A stretch of DNA of 27,177 bases from a virus: positions 1 through 27,177 of the IMG/VR virus record IMGVR_UViG_3300030419_005236. One strand, written 5' to 3'. The notes under the pieces are model-generated. The model was not told the origin of the DNA. It saw only the letters and a program-made list of their open reading frames with translations, and did no database searches. A program made the translations under genes and the position numbers. This document shows positions 5,778 through 11,570 of this stretch, in pieces; the first letter of the stretch is position 1, and each line of letters opens with the position of its first letter.

Positions 5778-6959
5778 GTGATTAATAATACACATAAAAT
5801 ACAAGTAGTAAAATCAGATTCTGGTTATACTGTAATAGATTCAAATGGTAATCAATGGACAAATTTTCCATATCATTTGAAGACAAAATCAACAGTTGAT
5901 CAACCAGCTTACTTTACTGCAGAATCTAAGACTAATGATGCACAAATTGGTTCATCAAAAGATTGGAAATTTAGTCGTATATCTGAGAAAGTATTCAATT
6001 CTCAACCAGAACAGTCAAAACCAGAAGTTAATGATGATCTTCCAAAAGATGTATTAGAGATTAGAGAATTCATTAATAATTCATATTCATTAAAACCAGA
6101 CGTATTAAAGATGTCTGAATTGAAATGGAAATATTTAGTACGTTCTGCAGTAAGAGGAAAAAACATTATGATGACTGGACCAGCTGGATGTGGAAAAACA
6201 TTAGCTGCTAAGTCATTAGTCAAATCATTAGATCGTCCAGATTATTATTTTAATCTAGGTGCTACACAAGATCCAAGATCTACATTAATTGGAAATGTTC
6301 ATTTTGATAAAGAATCTGGAACATACTTTTCAGAATCATTATTTGTCAAAGCAATTCAAAAAGAAAATGCAGTAATTCTATTAGATGAATTGACAAGAGC
6401 ACATCCAGAAGCATGGAATATTTTAATGTCTGTTCTAGATCAATCACAAAGATATCTTAGACTTGATGAATCTGATAATCAAAGAGAAATCAAAGTTGCA
6501 GATGGAGTGACGTTTATTGCAACTGCAAATATTGGATCACAATATACTGCTACTAGAGTATTAGACAAAGCAATAATGGATCGTTTTGTAACAATAGAAA
6601 TGGATCTGTTAAATGATGTAGAAGAATTAGATTTGTTAAAAACATTATATCCAAATTGTAATGAAACAATTCTATCTAACATTACACAAATTGCATTTTT
6701 AACAAGAACAGAATCACAAACAGACAATCCAAGAATTGAATCTGGAATTTCAACAAGAACGTCTGTTGAAATGGCTGGACTTGCATATGATGGATTTGAT
6801 TTAAAAGATATATCAGAAATTACTGTATATCCACAATATGATACAGCCGGTGGTGTTGATTCAGAAAGAACATTTGTAAAACAAATTGTACAAAAATTTG
6901 TTGGAGATGTTGAAGAAGAATTGTTTAATGTTGAAGAAATAGAAAATGAAAGTGTATAG
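5778..6959 (+). CDS. cobS: AAA+ ATPase, CobS/MoxR-like
   Basis: The GTG start at 5778 is chosen because an AAGGAG lies six bases upstream and the ATG two bases earlier stops at once. 393 residues. The first 100 residues look like a separate N-terminal domain (GYTVIDSNGNQW). The ATPase has Walker A GPAGCGKT (134-141), Walker B VILLDE (199-204), a sensor 1 region FIATANIGSQY and a sensor 2-like SGISTRTSVEMAGLA. This order is that of MoxR-type AAA+ proteins. Marine T4-like phages carry a very similar gene usually named cobS, after the cobaltochelatase subunit, though its phage role is unproven. No CobT or VWA-domain partner is visible here. It may remodel a metal-dependent or protein complex. 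Confidence 0.8.
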   Translation: MINNTHKIQVVKSDSGYTVIDSNGNQWTNFPYHLKTKSTVDQPAYFTAESKTNDAQIGSSKDWKFSRISEKVFNSQPEQSKPEVNDDLPKDVLEIREFINNSYSLKPDVLKMSELKWKYLVRSAVRGKNIMMTGPAGCGKTLAAKSLVKSLDRPDYYFNLGATQDPRSTLIGNVHFDKESGTYFSESLFVKAIQKENAVILLDELTRAHPEAWNILMSVLDQSQRYLRLDESDNQREIKVADGVTFIATANIGSQYTATRVLDKAIMDRFVTIEMDLLNDVEELDLLKTLYPNCNETILSNITQIAFLTRTESQTDNPRIESGISTRTSVEMAGLAYDGFDLKDISEITVYPQYDTAGGVDSERTFVKQIVQKFVGDVEEELFNVEEIENESV

Positions 6960-6991
6960 TCATGATTATATAATAATGAAATATTAACTCC

Positions 6992-7008
6992 ACTCTCTAT
7001 AAGAGAGT
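6992..7008 (+). other. Hairpin with TATAA-type loop
   Basis: ACTCTCTATAAGAGAGT is a perfect inverted repeat 32 bases after the AAA+ ATPase stop. It has the same loop as the hairpin at 5077. CCTTTAAC follows, so it lacks a strong U-tract. It may protect the 3' end of the message. Confidence 0.5.
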
Positions 7009-7024
7009 CCTTTAACTAACAAAA

Positions 7025-7057
7025 AAAGAAAGACAGTCATTGTGATTGTCTTTCTTT
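7025..7057 (+). terminator. Intrinsic terminator, possibly bidirectional
   Basis: The arms AAAGAAAGACA (7025-7035) and TGTCTTTCTTT (7047-7057) pair perfectly. The stem extends inward by a G-U pair and TCA/TGA to a three-base loop, about 15 pairs in total. A U-rich tail (GTTTATAT) follows on the plus strand and an A-run precedes it, so it could also act on the minus strand. It closes the AAA+ ATPase operon. Confidence 0.75.
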
Positions 7058-7072
7058 GTTTATATAAACAAT

Positions 7073-7108
7073 CATTAGTAATATCAGATCAATCAAAGAT
7101 TACTAATG
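7073..7108. repeat. 10-bp inverted repeat
   Basis: CATTAGTAAT (7073-7082) and ATTACTAATG (7099-7108) are exact inverse copies separated by 16 bases. The spacing suits either a protein-binding dyad or a hairpin. It has no U-run. Confidence 0.5.
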
Positions 7109-7167
7109 TATTGATTCAATTCAAATATATGACATGACAAATAATGATGAAATAAATTGTATGAATT

Positions 7168-7177
7168 CCCCCCCCCC
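7168..7177. repeat. C10 homopolymer
   Basis: Ten consecutive C residues in otherwise A/T-rich DNA. Such tracts slip in replication and in sequencing, so the length may vary or be wrong. Confidence 0.9.
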
Positions 7178-7209
7178 AAGAAGACAAGAATACAAGAAAA
7201 ATAATATAA

Positions 7210-7287
7210 AAAAATAATGAAAAAAAATGTTGAAAAATAATGAAAAAAAATGTTGAAAAATAATGAAAAAAAATGTTGAAAAATAAT
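7210..7287. repeat. 23-bp tandem repeat, three full copies plus a partial one
   Basis: The unit is A5, TAATG, A8, TGTTG (23 bp). Copies lie at 7210-7232, 7233-7255 and 7256-7278, with a partial copy to 7287. They are identical. The tract is almost free of C on the plus strand, so it is easily melted and could serve as a DNA-unwinding element. Confidence 0.9.
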
Positions 7288-7290
7288 ATA

Positions 7291-7309
7291 AAAAAGTTGT
7301 TGACTTTTT
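7291..7309. other. AT-rich hairpin
   Basis: AAAAAGT (7291-7297) and ACTTTTT (7303-7309) pair around a TGTTG loop. The right arm provides a T-run, so it might act as a weak terminator. A similar palindrome (AAAAGTCAACTTTT) lies at 5028-5041. Confidence 0.45.
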
Positions 7310-7344
7310 AAAAATCTTGATCTGGTTTTTCACTTGGAGGTGGC

Positions 7345-7407
7345 ATGTCGTTTTGGCAAACTGACCGTCATACATTTTACTGTCGATTTTTCGCTATAGC
7401 GCTTTAA
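7345..7407 (+). CDS. Possible 20-aa leader peptide
   Basis: ATG 7345 follows GGAGG (7336-7340) at four bases. It opens 20 codons starting MSFWQTDRHTFYCRFF and ending at TAA 7405-7407. Aromatic residues are frequent. The palindrome CGCTATAGCG (7392-7401) lies in its last codons. No promoter is obvious just upstream. It could be a leader peptide or chance. Confidence 0.25.
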   Translation: MSFWQTDRHTFYCRFFAIAL

Positions 7408-7424
7408 TAAAGTCAAATAAACCG

Positions 7425-7454
7425 TTGCCCCGTATATCAATTCATTAGTATATT
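7425..7454 (+). promoter_or_regulatory. Repeated phage promoter, copy 3
   Basis: TTGCCC (7425-7430), 18-bp spacer starting CGTATA, TATATT (7449-7454). The next ATG (7468) is only 13 bases after the -10 box and no ribosome binding site lies between, unlike the other copies. Confidence 0.65.
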
Positions 7455-7467
7455 CACCTACCGAATA

Positions 7468-7920
7468 ATGGAAAAATACCAAGTAACAAATTTCGAAAAG
7501 CAAATACTAAAGCTAATATTAAATGACGAGGAGTATGCTCGTACTCATAGTCTTGATGATGTAACTTCATCATATAGAAAGTTTATTCAGTCTATGTATG
7601 ATGCAATCGATTCAGGAAGACGTATTACCCCTAAGATGAGTACAGGAATAAGGAATGCTGTTAGGCGTTATCAGGAGTGGAGGAATCCTACATTCGTACG
7701 TGCTAGAATGGTGAAGTATCATGCTCTTAAAAAGAAGATAGATATACTGAGAAACTTAGTTAAGCAGGTGAGCAAGAACGGAGAAGGTGTTGATCATATA
7801 TCAGCATTTAGATTTATAAATTCAGTGGAAAAGCATGCTAGAGATAGAGGCTCACTCAGTGCTAAGCAAAAGCTAGCATTAAATGAAATGTATAAAAAAT
7901 ATAAAAATAAATTAAAATAA
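7468..7920 (+). CDS. Hypothetical helical protein (150 aa), possibly leaderless mRNA
   Basis: ATG 7468 is the first start after the promoter and has no Shine-Dalgarno sequence. The product is basic and mostly helical. Its C-terminal segment (GSLSAKQKLALNEMYKKYK) resembles the ends of the products of 8238-8816 and 8869-9315. The central YQEWRNPTFVRARMVKYH is rich in Arg and aromatics and could contact nucleic acid. No family is recognised with certainty. It ends with TAA abutting the next promoter. Confidence 0.7.
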   Translation: MEKYQVTNFEKQILKLILNDEEYARTHSLDDVTSSYRKFIQSMYDAIDSGRRITPKMSTGIRNAVRRYQEWRNPTFVRARMVKYHALKKKIDILRNLVKQVSKNGEGVDHISAFRFINSVEKHARDRGSLSAKQKLALNEMYKKYKNKLK

Positions 7921-7923
7921 CTG

Positions 7924-7952
7924 TTGCCCCGCGTCAATATTTTGTGTATGTT
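7924..7952 (+). promoter_or_regulatory. Repeated phage promoter, copy 4
   Basis: TTGCCC (7924-7929), 17-bp spacer starting CGCGTC, TATGTT (7947-7952). It is followed by the small hairpin GTATG-TTCT-CATAC and by GTTAAAAAAGGA. It begins right after the stop of the gene at 7468 and serves the genes from 7992. Confidence 0.75.
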
Positions 7953-7991
7953 CTCATACGTTAAAAAAGGAAATAATAAAGGAGTCCAAAA

Positions 7992-8237
7992 ATGGATATG
8001 ATTTTAAATGAGTTAGGAAAGTTAAACATTGCACAGCTTAATGAGCTTGCAGATCAGATTAACCAATGGAAGGTTATCAAATGTAGAACTAACCTTGTAA
8101 AAGGAATGGAAGTTTGGGTTGTTCAGAAGACCAAACGTACACCAGGTGTTATCACAAAAGTCAATAAAACTAGATGTATTGTTGACATGGGTGGTCAAGA
8201 ATACAATGTTCCAATGTCAATGTTGGAGCCTAAGTAA
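7992..8237 (+). CDS. Small protein with KOW/SH3-like barrel
   Basis: 81 residues, ATG 7992 behind AAAGGAG. The N-terminal 27 residues are a helix (ELGKLNIAQLNELADQINQW). Residues 37-81 read as a small beta barrel (KGMEVWVVQ, TPGVITKVNKTRCIVDMGG, YNVPMSMLEP), the look of KOW or SH3-like domains that bind nucleic acid or protein. The stop touches the next ATG. The role is unknown. Confidence 0.65.
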   Translation: MDMILNELGKLNIAQLNELADQINQWKVIKCRTNLVKGMEVWVVQKTKRTPGVITKVNKTRCIVDMGGQEYNVPMSMLEPK

Positions 8238-8816
8238 ATGATAGAGAATTGCATTAAATGTGATTCTACTATTATTGCAGAACGTATCCACCTAGGATAC
8301 AATACCTGCACCGATTGTTCTGAAACCACAGCATACAAAGCTCATGTTGTTTATCCACACAAGACGGGTGCTGTGGTTCAGCCAATAGCTTCAGAAGAAC
8401 AAGCCGATCATCTTTCAAGGTTAGATAGACGATCTGCAAAGAAGGGAAAGAAGGCTTATGGCCAAAGAGCAAGCAACTCGTGGGATGCATGGTTGAAACA
8501 ATATCATGCTGAACAGAACGCTCCTGATGTTAGGAGAACTACTGTTGTACATAAGCCGGTTTCTTACATGAGCAAAATTAAGACATTGAAATTGGCATTA
8601 CAAGAATTTGATAAGTTAGGATACGATAGAGCTGTTGAGTATGTAAACAATCTTTACACGCAAGATAAGATTAGTTTGATCACAAAGTCGAATGTTGTTT
8701 CACACCTCACTAAGCTACACGTCACGCCTAAAAGACTTCGGCCAACCCCCGATGAGTACCTCACGCACGCAAATGCACGAGCAATGCTTGTCCGGGGTGG
8801 CCGACTCACTAATTAG
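8238..8816 (+). CDS. Zinc-ribbon protein of unknown function (192 aa)
   Basis: The ATG directly follows the previous TAA. An N-terminal zinc ribbon uses C5-I-K-C8 and C24-T-D-C27. A linker (residues 40-75) is followed by SWDAWLKQYHAEQ and a helical region. That region (LQEFDKLGYDRAVEYVNNLY, then KISLITKSNVVSHL) resembles the ends of the proteins from the genes at 7468 and 8869. The last 25 codons are distinctly GC-rich and hold an inverted repeat at 8740-8802. A DNA- or RNA-binding role is inferred from the ribbon. Confidence 0.65.
   Translation: MIENCIKCDSTIIAERIHLGYNTCTDCSETTAYKAHVVYPHKTGAVVQPIASEEQADHLSRLDRRSAKKGKKAYGQRASNSWDAWLKQYHAEQNAPDVRRTTVVHKPVSYMSKIKTLKLALQEFDKLGYDRAVEYVNNLYTQDKISLITKSNVVSHLTKLHVTPKRLRPTPDEYLTHANARAMLVRGGRLTN
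8740..8802. other. GC-rich inverted repeat at the 3' end of a gene
   Basis: GGCCAACCCCCG (8740-8751) can pair with CCGGGGTGGCC (8792-8802) with one bulge, giving about ten mostly G-C pairs across a 40-base loop. This is exceptional in AT-rich DNA. It may be a structured RNA element or part of a terminator, although no U-run follows. Confidence 0.4.
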
Positions 8817-8868
8817 CTGGTTAGGATTAAGAGTCACTGTTAGTTGAAAGACTTCTGGCACCAGCAAT

Positions 8869-9315
8869 ATGCTCGCAAATATGCAAAATAGAGATTGGAT
8901 AATAGATAAATTAGAAAGTTTGGTTAAGCTGTGCAAAGACACAGAACCAGACCAGCCTGATGATGTTAGTTTATTTACACCATATACTGTCGATGCTTAT
9001 AATTTATTAGACAGAGCAGAAGATTATAATCTCAGCAAAGCAGAGCTAGTTGATGTAATGAAAGAAGCAAATAGAATTTGGAAAGTACGAAAGAAGGTAC
9101 TCAATGGTGAATGGGATGATTTAGCTACAGCACAGTTGATAGGGGAAACAGAAGAATTTGTAAAGAAGGGCACAAAGATTGCTGCCATTAAACATTATCG
9201 TAATAAAGGTGAACAGGTGTTTGGTAAAAAGATCACATTGAAAGAAGCAAAGTGTGTAGTAGATAAGCTGCATGATGCAATGATAGCAAAAGGAATAATT
9301 GTTGCCCCGCGTTGA
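8869..9315 (+). CDS. Hypothetical helical protein (148 aa)
   Basis: ATG 8869 or 8881; no ribosome binding site is seen before either, and a 52-base gap separates it from the previous gene. The product is all-helical with many Lys and Asp residues. Its C-terminal part (KIAAIKHYRNKGEQ, KKITLKEAKCVVDKLHDAM) parallels the products of the genes at 7468 and 8238. The final codons GIIVAPR-stop are also the -35 region of the next promoter (9302). No known family. Confidence 0.65.
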   Translation: MLANMQNRDWIIDKLESLVKLCKDTEPDQPDDVSLFTPYTVDAYNLLDRAEDYNLSKAELVDVMKEANRIWKVRKKVLNGEWDDLATAQLIGETEEFVKKGTKIAAIKHYRNKGEQVFGKKITLKEAKCVVDKLHDAMIAKGIIVAPR

Positions 9316-9330
9316 TATAAGTCGTATATT
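9302..9330 (+). promoter_or_regulatory. Repeated phage promoter, copy 5, inside a coding 3' end
   Basis: TTGCCC (9302-9307), 17-bp spacer starting CGCGTTG, TATATT (9325-9330), then GTTAAAAAGGA. The -35 box encodes Val-Ala-Pro of the preceding gene, and the stop TGA falls in the spacer. It drives the acidic protein gene at 9367. Confidence 0.75.
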
Positions 9331-9366
9331 TGTATATGTTAAAAAGGAAAAATAAAGGAGTTACAA

Positions 9367-9612
9367 ATGGGTAATATAGCCGAAACAAGTTGGTTCGAAG
9401 AACAGTTAGAGAACATGGAAGAAGACTTTCCATTTCTTAGTACTACTACTGACGAACCATATGATCATTCAATAGACGTTGTCGATCCGGATGAAGAAGA
9501 TCTTCCAGGACCTGACTATGATAGTTATGGTTATAACGATGCTGATTTAGATGAGATGGAAGCTTGGGTAGATAGTCATATTGGTGAACCCGAATATTTA
9601 GGCGATCGTTAA
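9367..9612 (+). CDS. Extremely acidic small protein (81 aa)
   Basis: ATG 9367 behind AAAGGAG. I count 27 Asp or Glu in 81 residues and a single basic residue other than His (Arg81, the last residue). Segments such as DVVDPDEEDLPGPDYD and DADLDEMEAWVD spread the charge evenly. This profile resembles phage DNA mimics such as Ocr or Arn, or protein inhibitors of host nucleic-acid enzymes, but no sequence family is recognised. It is a single-gene unit between its own promoter and a terminator whose stem begins in its last codons. Confidence 0.65.
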   Translation: MGNIAETSWFEEQLENMEEDFPFLSTTTDEPYDHSIDVVDPDEEDLPGPDYDSYGYNDADLDEMEAWVDSHIGEPEYLGDR

Positions 9613-9625
9613 GGTCGCCTTTTTT
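9601..9625 (+). terminator. Intrinsic terminator
   Basis: GGCGA (9601-9605) and TCGCC (9615-9619) form the stem, followed by six T. The left arm is within the last codons of the acidic-protein gene, and its TAA stop lies in the loop. Confidence 0.85.
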
Positions 9626-9675
9626 CTTTCCTTTATATACTTATAGTTAGATAAACCTACAATCGGAGACATATC

Positions 9676-9711
9676 ATGTGCGAATGTACAGATTGCAAAT
9701 GTGGTAATTAA
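9676..9711 (+). CDS. Cys-rich micropeptide (11 aa)
   Basis: ATG 9676 follows CGGAG (9664-9668) at a good distance. It encodes MCECTDCKCGN: four Cys in 11 residues arranged C-x-C-x2-C-x-C. This spacing is that of a metal-thiolate cluster as in metallothioneins or small zinc/iron knots. Its stop is two bases before the ATG of the next gene, so translation could also be coupled. It is either a real metal-binding micropeptide or an upstream leader ORF controlling that gene. Confidence 0.5.
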   Translation: MCECTDCKCGN

Positions 9712-9713
9712 AC

Positions 9714-9971
9714 ATGAGTAAATTTAATGATTTTATGTTACAATGGGGTGCAGATAAGTTTATGCATTTTATGGCCGGCGCTGCTGGATTTGCAATCACA
9801 GAATCATGGATAGTATTAGGTGTACTTGCATTTGGAAAAGAGTTGTATGATAAATATTATGCGACTAGTGGATGGAATAATTGGGACGCTTTTGCAACAG
9901 TATTGGGTGGAATAGTTGCGTTTGTAGGTATTTATGTTTGGCAAGATTTATTAAAAATAGCAATATGGTAG
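9714..9971 (+). CDS. Small membrane protein, VanZ/DUF2279-like
   Basis: 85 residues. The motif order DKFMHFMAGAAGF (Asp and His at the start of the first membrane helix), GKELYDKYY, then WNNWDAFATVLGG is close to the D-K-x2-H, G-x2-K-E, D-x4-T-x2-G pattern of DUF2279 and VanZ-like small membrane proteins. Two to three hydrophobic helices are seen (about 19-45 and 56-75). It lies two bases after the Cys-rich micropeptide. The phage role is unknown. Confidence 0.65.
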   Translation: MSKFNDFMLQWGADKFMHFMAGAAGFAITESWIVLGVLAFGKELYDKYYATSGWNNWDAFATVLGGIVAFVGIYVWQDLLKIAIW

Positions 9972-9978
9972 AGAAGAA

Positions 9979-10281
9979 ATGATTAAAATATTACCAATGG
10001 TGAAAGGTGTCATAAACGAAAAGAAAGAACTCGAGCAACGATTTATTGATTCATATGCTAAGATGACAGATAAGAATAATCACACAACAGCGAGATGGCA
10101 TTTAGCAGATAAGATCGGAGATAAGAAACTTGTCAAAGCATATGTAGGTTTATGGCAAATTGAAGATATATTAAAAGATGCTAGCGATACAAATAGAGCT
10201 CGTGATAGATTGGATAAACATTTATGGAAAGCTGTGGAAAAGAAATATAAAAATGCTGATGCAATTAAGGGAGCGTTTTAA
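9979..10281 (+). CDS. Small basic protein, first of the tagged cluster
   Basis: 100 residues from ATG 9979 behind AGAGAAGA. The N-terminus MIKILPMVKGVINEKK has the Lys-Ile-Leu-Pro start and an early Glu of the cluster described under the following genes, but its spacing is looser (Glu14). The rest is helical and Lys/Asp-rich (HLADKIGDKKLVKAYVG, RDRLDKHLWKAVEKK). An internal protein packaged with DNA is possible. The family is not recognised. Confidence 0.6.
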   Translation: MIKILPMVKGVINEKKELEQRFIDSYAKMTDKNNHTTARWHLADKIGDKKLVKAYVGLWQIEDILKDASDTNRARDRLDKHLWKAVEKKYKNADAIKGAF

Positions 10282-10282
10282 A

Positions 10283-10558
10283 ATGAAACTAGTAGATCTT
10301 ATACCTATCCACGAAGAAGAATCAATGGCTGATAAAGATATGAAAAAAGCCAAGCAGATGAAGAAGTATTTGGAAAAGACATTAACAGATATAGAAAAGG
10401 GTTTTAGTGATATAGAATATAATTTATCAGACTTCAATTCTCCAGGACTAAAAGCCGCTTATATAGATGCGATAAAACAAGGCATTGCATTTAGTCATAA
10501 GAATAAGTTTGATGGTAAACGCGCGATTAAAAAACTTGGTGAGTATTACAAGAGATAA
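10283..10558 (+). CDS. Small Lys-rich protein with KLxDLxPxxE N-terminal tag
   Basis: Start ATG 10283, one base after the previous stop, with AAGGGAG upstream; a longer in-frame version from 10178 would overlap the previous gene. 91 residues. It begins MKLVDLIPIHEEESMADK. The tag K2-L-V-D-L-I-P-I-H-E11 matches three other genes downstream. The body is helical (KAKQMKKYLEKTLTDIEKGF). The tag has the size and Glu end of the T4 capsid-targeting sequence cut by the prohead protease gp21; that link is inference. Confidence 0.65.
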   Translation: MKLVDLIPIHEEESMADKDMKKAKQMKKYLEKTLTDIEKGFSDIEYNLSDFNSPGLKAAYIDAIKQGIAFSHKNKFDGKRAIKKLGEYYKR

Positions 10559-10571
10559 TTGGAGATGACTT

Positions 10572-10880
10572 ATGAAATTAAATGATTTATCACCTACCAT
10601 GCGTCGCATTAAGATGATGAATAAAAATTCTGTAAACGAAGCTAAAATAAAAAAATGGAAAGATATACCAAAAAGTGGAACTATTGATTTTGGAAAATAT
10701 GGTAGATTTGTAATACTAAGTAAAAACGATTTGAGAGTTAGTGGAAAATTTGTATCAGGTTCTGCTAAAGGTAATAGAACAATTACATTTTATTCTGATA
10801 AAGGAAAAACTTATTATCGTAAAAGAAAAGGATTGAGCATATCAGATACTCCAGCATTTCCTTTTGATAATGTCAAGTAA
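10572..10880 (+). CDS. Small basic protein with partial tag
   Basis: 102 residues, ATG 10572 seven bases after GGAG. The start MKLNDLSPTMRR matches the cluster tag through Pro8 but has Arg at the Glu position; the next Glu follows SVN at residue 23 (NSVNEAK), which would be an alternative protease site. The remainder looks like a beta-rich domain (TIDFGKYGRFVILSKNDLRV, NRTITFYSDKGKTYY) and is strongly basic. Confidence 0.65.
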   Translation: MKLNDLSPTMRRIKMMNKNSVNEAKIKKWKDIPKSGTIDFGKYGRFVILSKNDLRVSGKFVSGSAKGNRTITFYSDKGKTYYRKRKGLSISDTPAFPFDNVK

Positions 10881-10881
10881 A

Positions 10882-11292
10882 ATGATTAAGTTAATGGATT
10901 TAATGCCCTTGGACGAACGTAATCACAGTCCAAATTGTGAAAGAAAATTACCAGGTGAATCTAACGCGGCATGGAGAAAACGATGTGGACCTAGACCTCT
11001 TGGAGCTATAGGTGGGATGAGTGAAAAACTATCTATTGGAGATGAATACGTAGGTACCGCTAGAGTAAAAGATGGTCGACAAGCACAGTTGTATCGAAGT
11101 AATGAAGCGGATCGCTATTCTATTGGAAAGAAGCATGGTATCAAAAAGCATGATTATTATTTACTCATAAAAGGTAAAGGTGCTAGTTATGTAGTTGATA
11201 CAGGTACACGTAACTTAAACAAGGCTGCTAAATGGGCACAGGGATACATACAAAGAAAGATGAGTGGCACAGGTAAAGAGAGATTTGTATAA
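10882..11292 (+). CDS. Small basic protein with KLxDLxPxxE tag
   Basis: ATG 10882 is chosen over upstream TTG 10864 and ATG 10870 because it follows the previous stop by one base and puts the tag at the N-terminus: MIKLMDLMPLDERNHS, Lys3 to Glu12 with the same spacing as its neighbours. 136 residues. After the tag comes a Cys-containing basic stretch (CERKLPGES, AAWRKRCGPRP) and a mixed region (QLYRSNEADRYSIGKKHG). No known domain. Confidence 0.65.
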   Translation: MIKLMDLMPLDERNHSPNCERKLPGESNAAWRKRCGPRPLGAIGGMSEKLSIGDEYVGTARVKDGRQAQLYRSNEADRYSIGKKHGIKKHDYYLLIKGKGASYVVDTGTRNLNKAAKWAQGYIQRKMSGTGKERFV

Positions 11293-11570
11293 TGAAAAAG
11301 AATTTTAAATTAGTTGATCTTATTCCAACAAATGAAAGAAGTGGTGATTATGGATATGCTAATAAAGAACTATCTACACCACGTAAGGTTGTAGTTCAAG
11401 GAATTGGTGTTTACACATATCCTGTGTTAAAAAAGAAAGTACAGAAGCTAGCGCTAGATTTGAGTAAGAATGCTAAAAGTGGTAACTTCAGCAAAGCTTC
11501 ACAGAGAGGGATAAGAGCATTTGCAGCAATGTGGGAAGCTTTAGCAGAATACGATAGAAACGCAAAATGA
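11292..11570 (+). CDS. Small basic protein with KLxDLxPxxE tag
   Basis: ATG 11292 overlaps the preceding TAA (TAATG). 92 residues. MKKNF precedes the tag KLVDLIPTNE (Lys6 to Glu15), then RSGDYGY. The C-terminal half is an alanine- and lysine-rich helix (KKKVQKLALDLSKNAKSG). It is part of the five-to-six-gene series with the same N-terminal pattern. Confidence 0.65.
   Translation: MKKNFKLVDLIPTNERSGDYGYANKELSTPRKVVVQGIGVYTYPVLKKKVQKLALDLSKNAKSGNFSKASQRGIRAFAAMWEALAEYDRNAK

Larger units (their letters stand above)
6960..7467. other. 508-bp intergenic control region, possible replication origin
   Basis: No convincing large gene is present. In order it holds a TATAA-loop hairpin, an intrinsic terminator, a 10-bp inverted repeat, a C10 run, a C-poor and A-rich tract with 23-bp tandem repeats, a hairpin, a possible 20-codon ORF, a 10-bp palindrome and a promoter. 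It is by far the largest gap in the window. This set fits a replication origin or regulatory hub, but no known origin motif was recognised. Confidence 0.45.

Noticed and set aside
7210-7287. CRISPR array
   Set aside because: The repeats are directly adjacent without spacers and are simple A-rich units.
7121-7375. Minus-strand frame of 84 codons across the intergenic region
   Set aside because: It reads the A-rich repeats as low-complexity Phe/Ile text, has no ribosome binding site and fits no gene.
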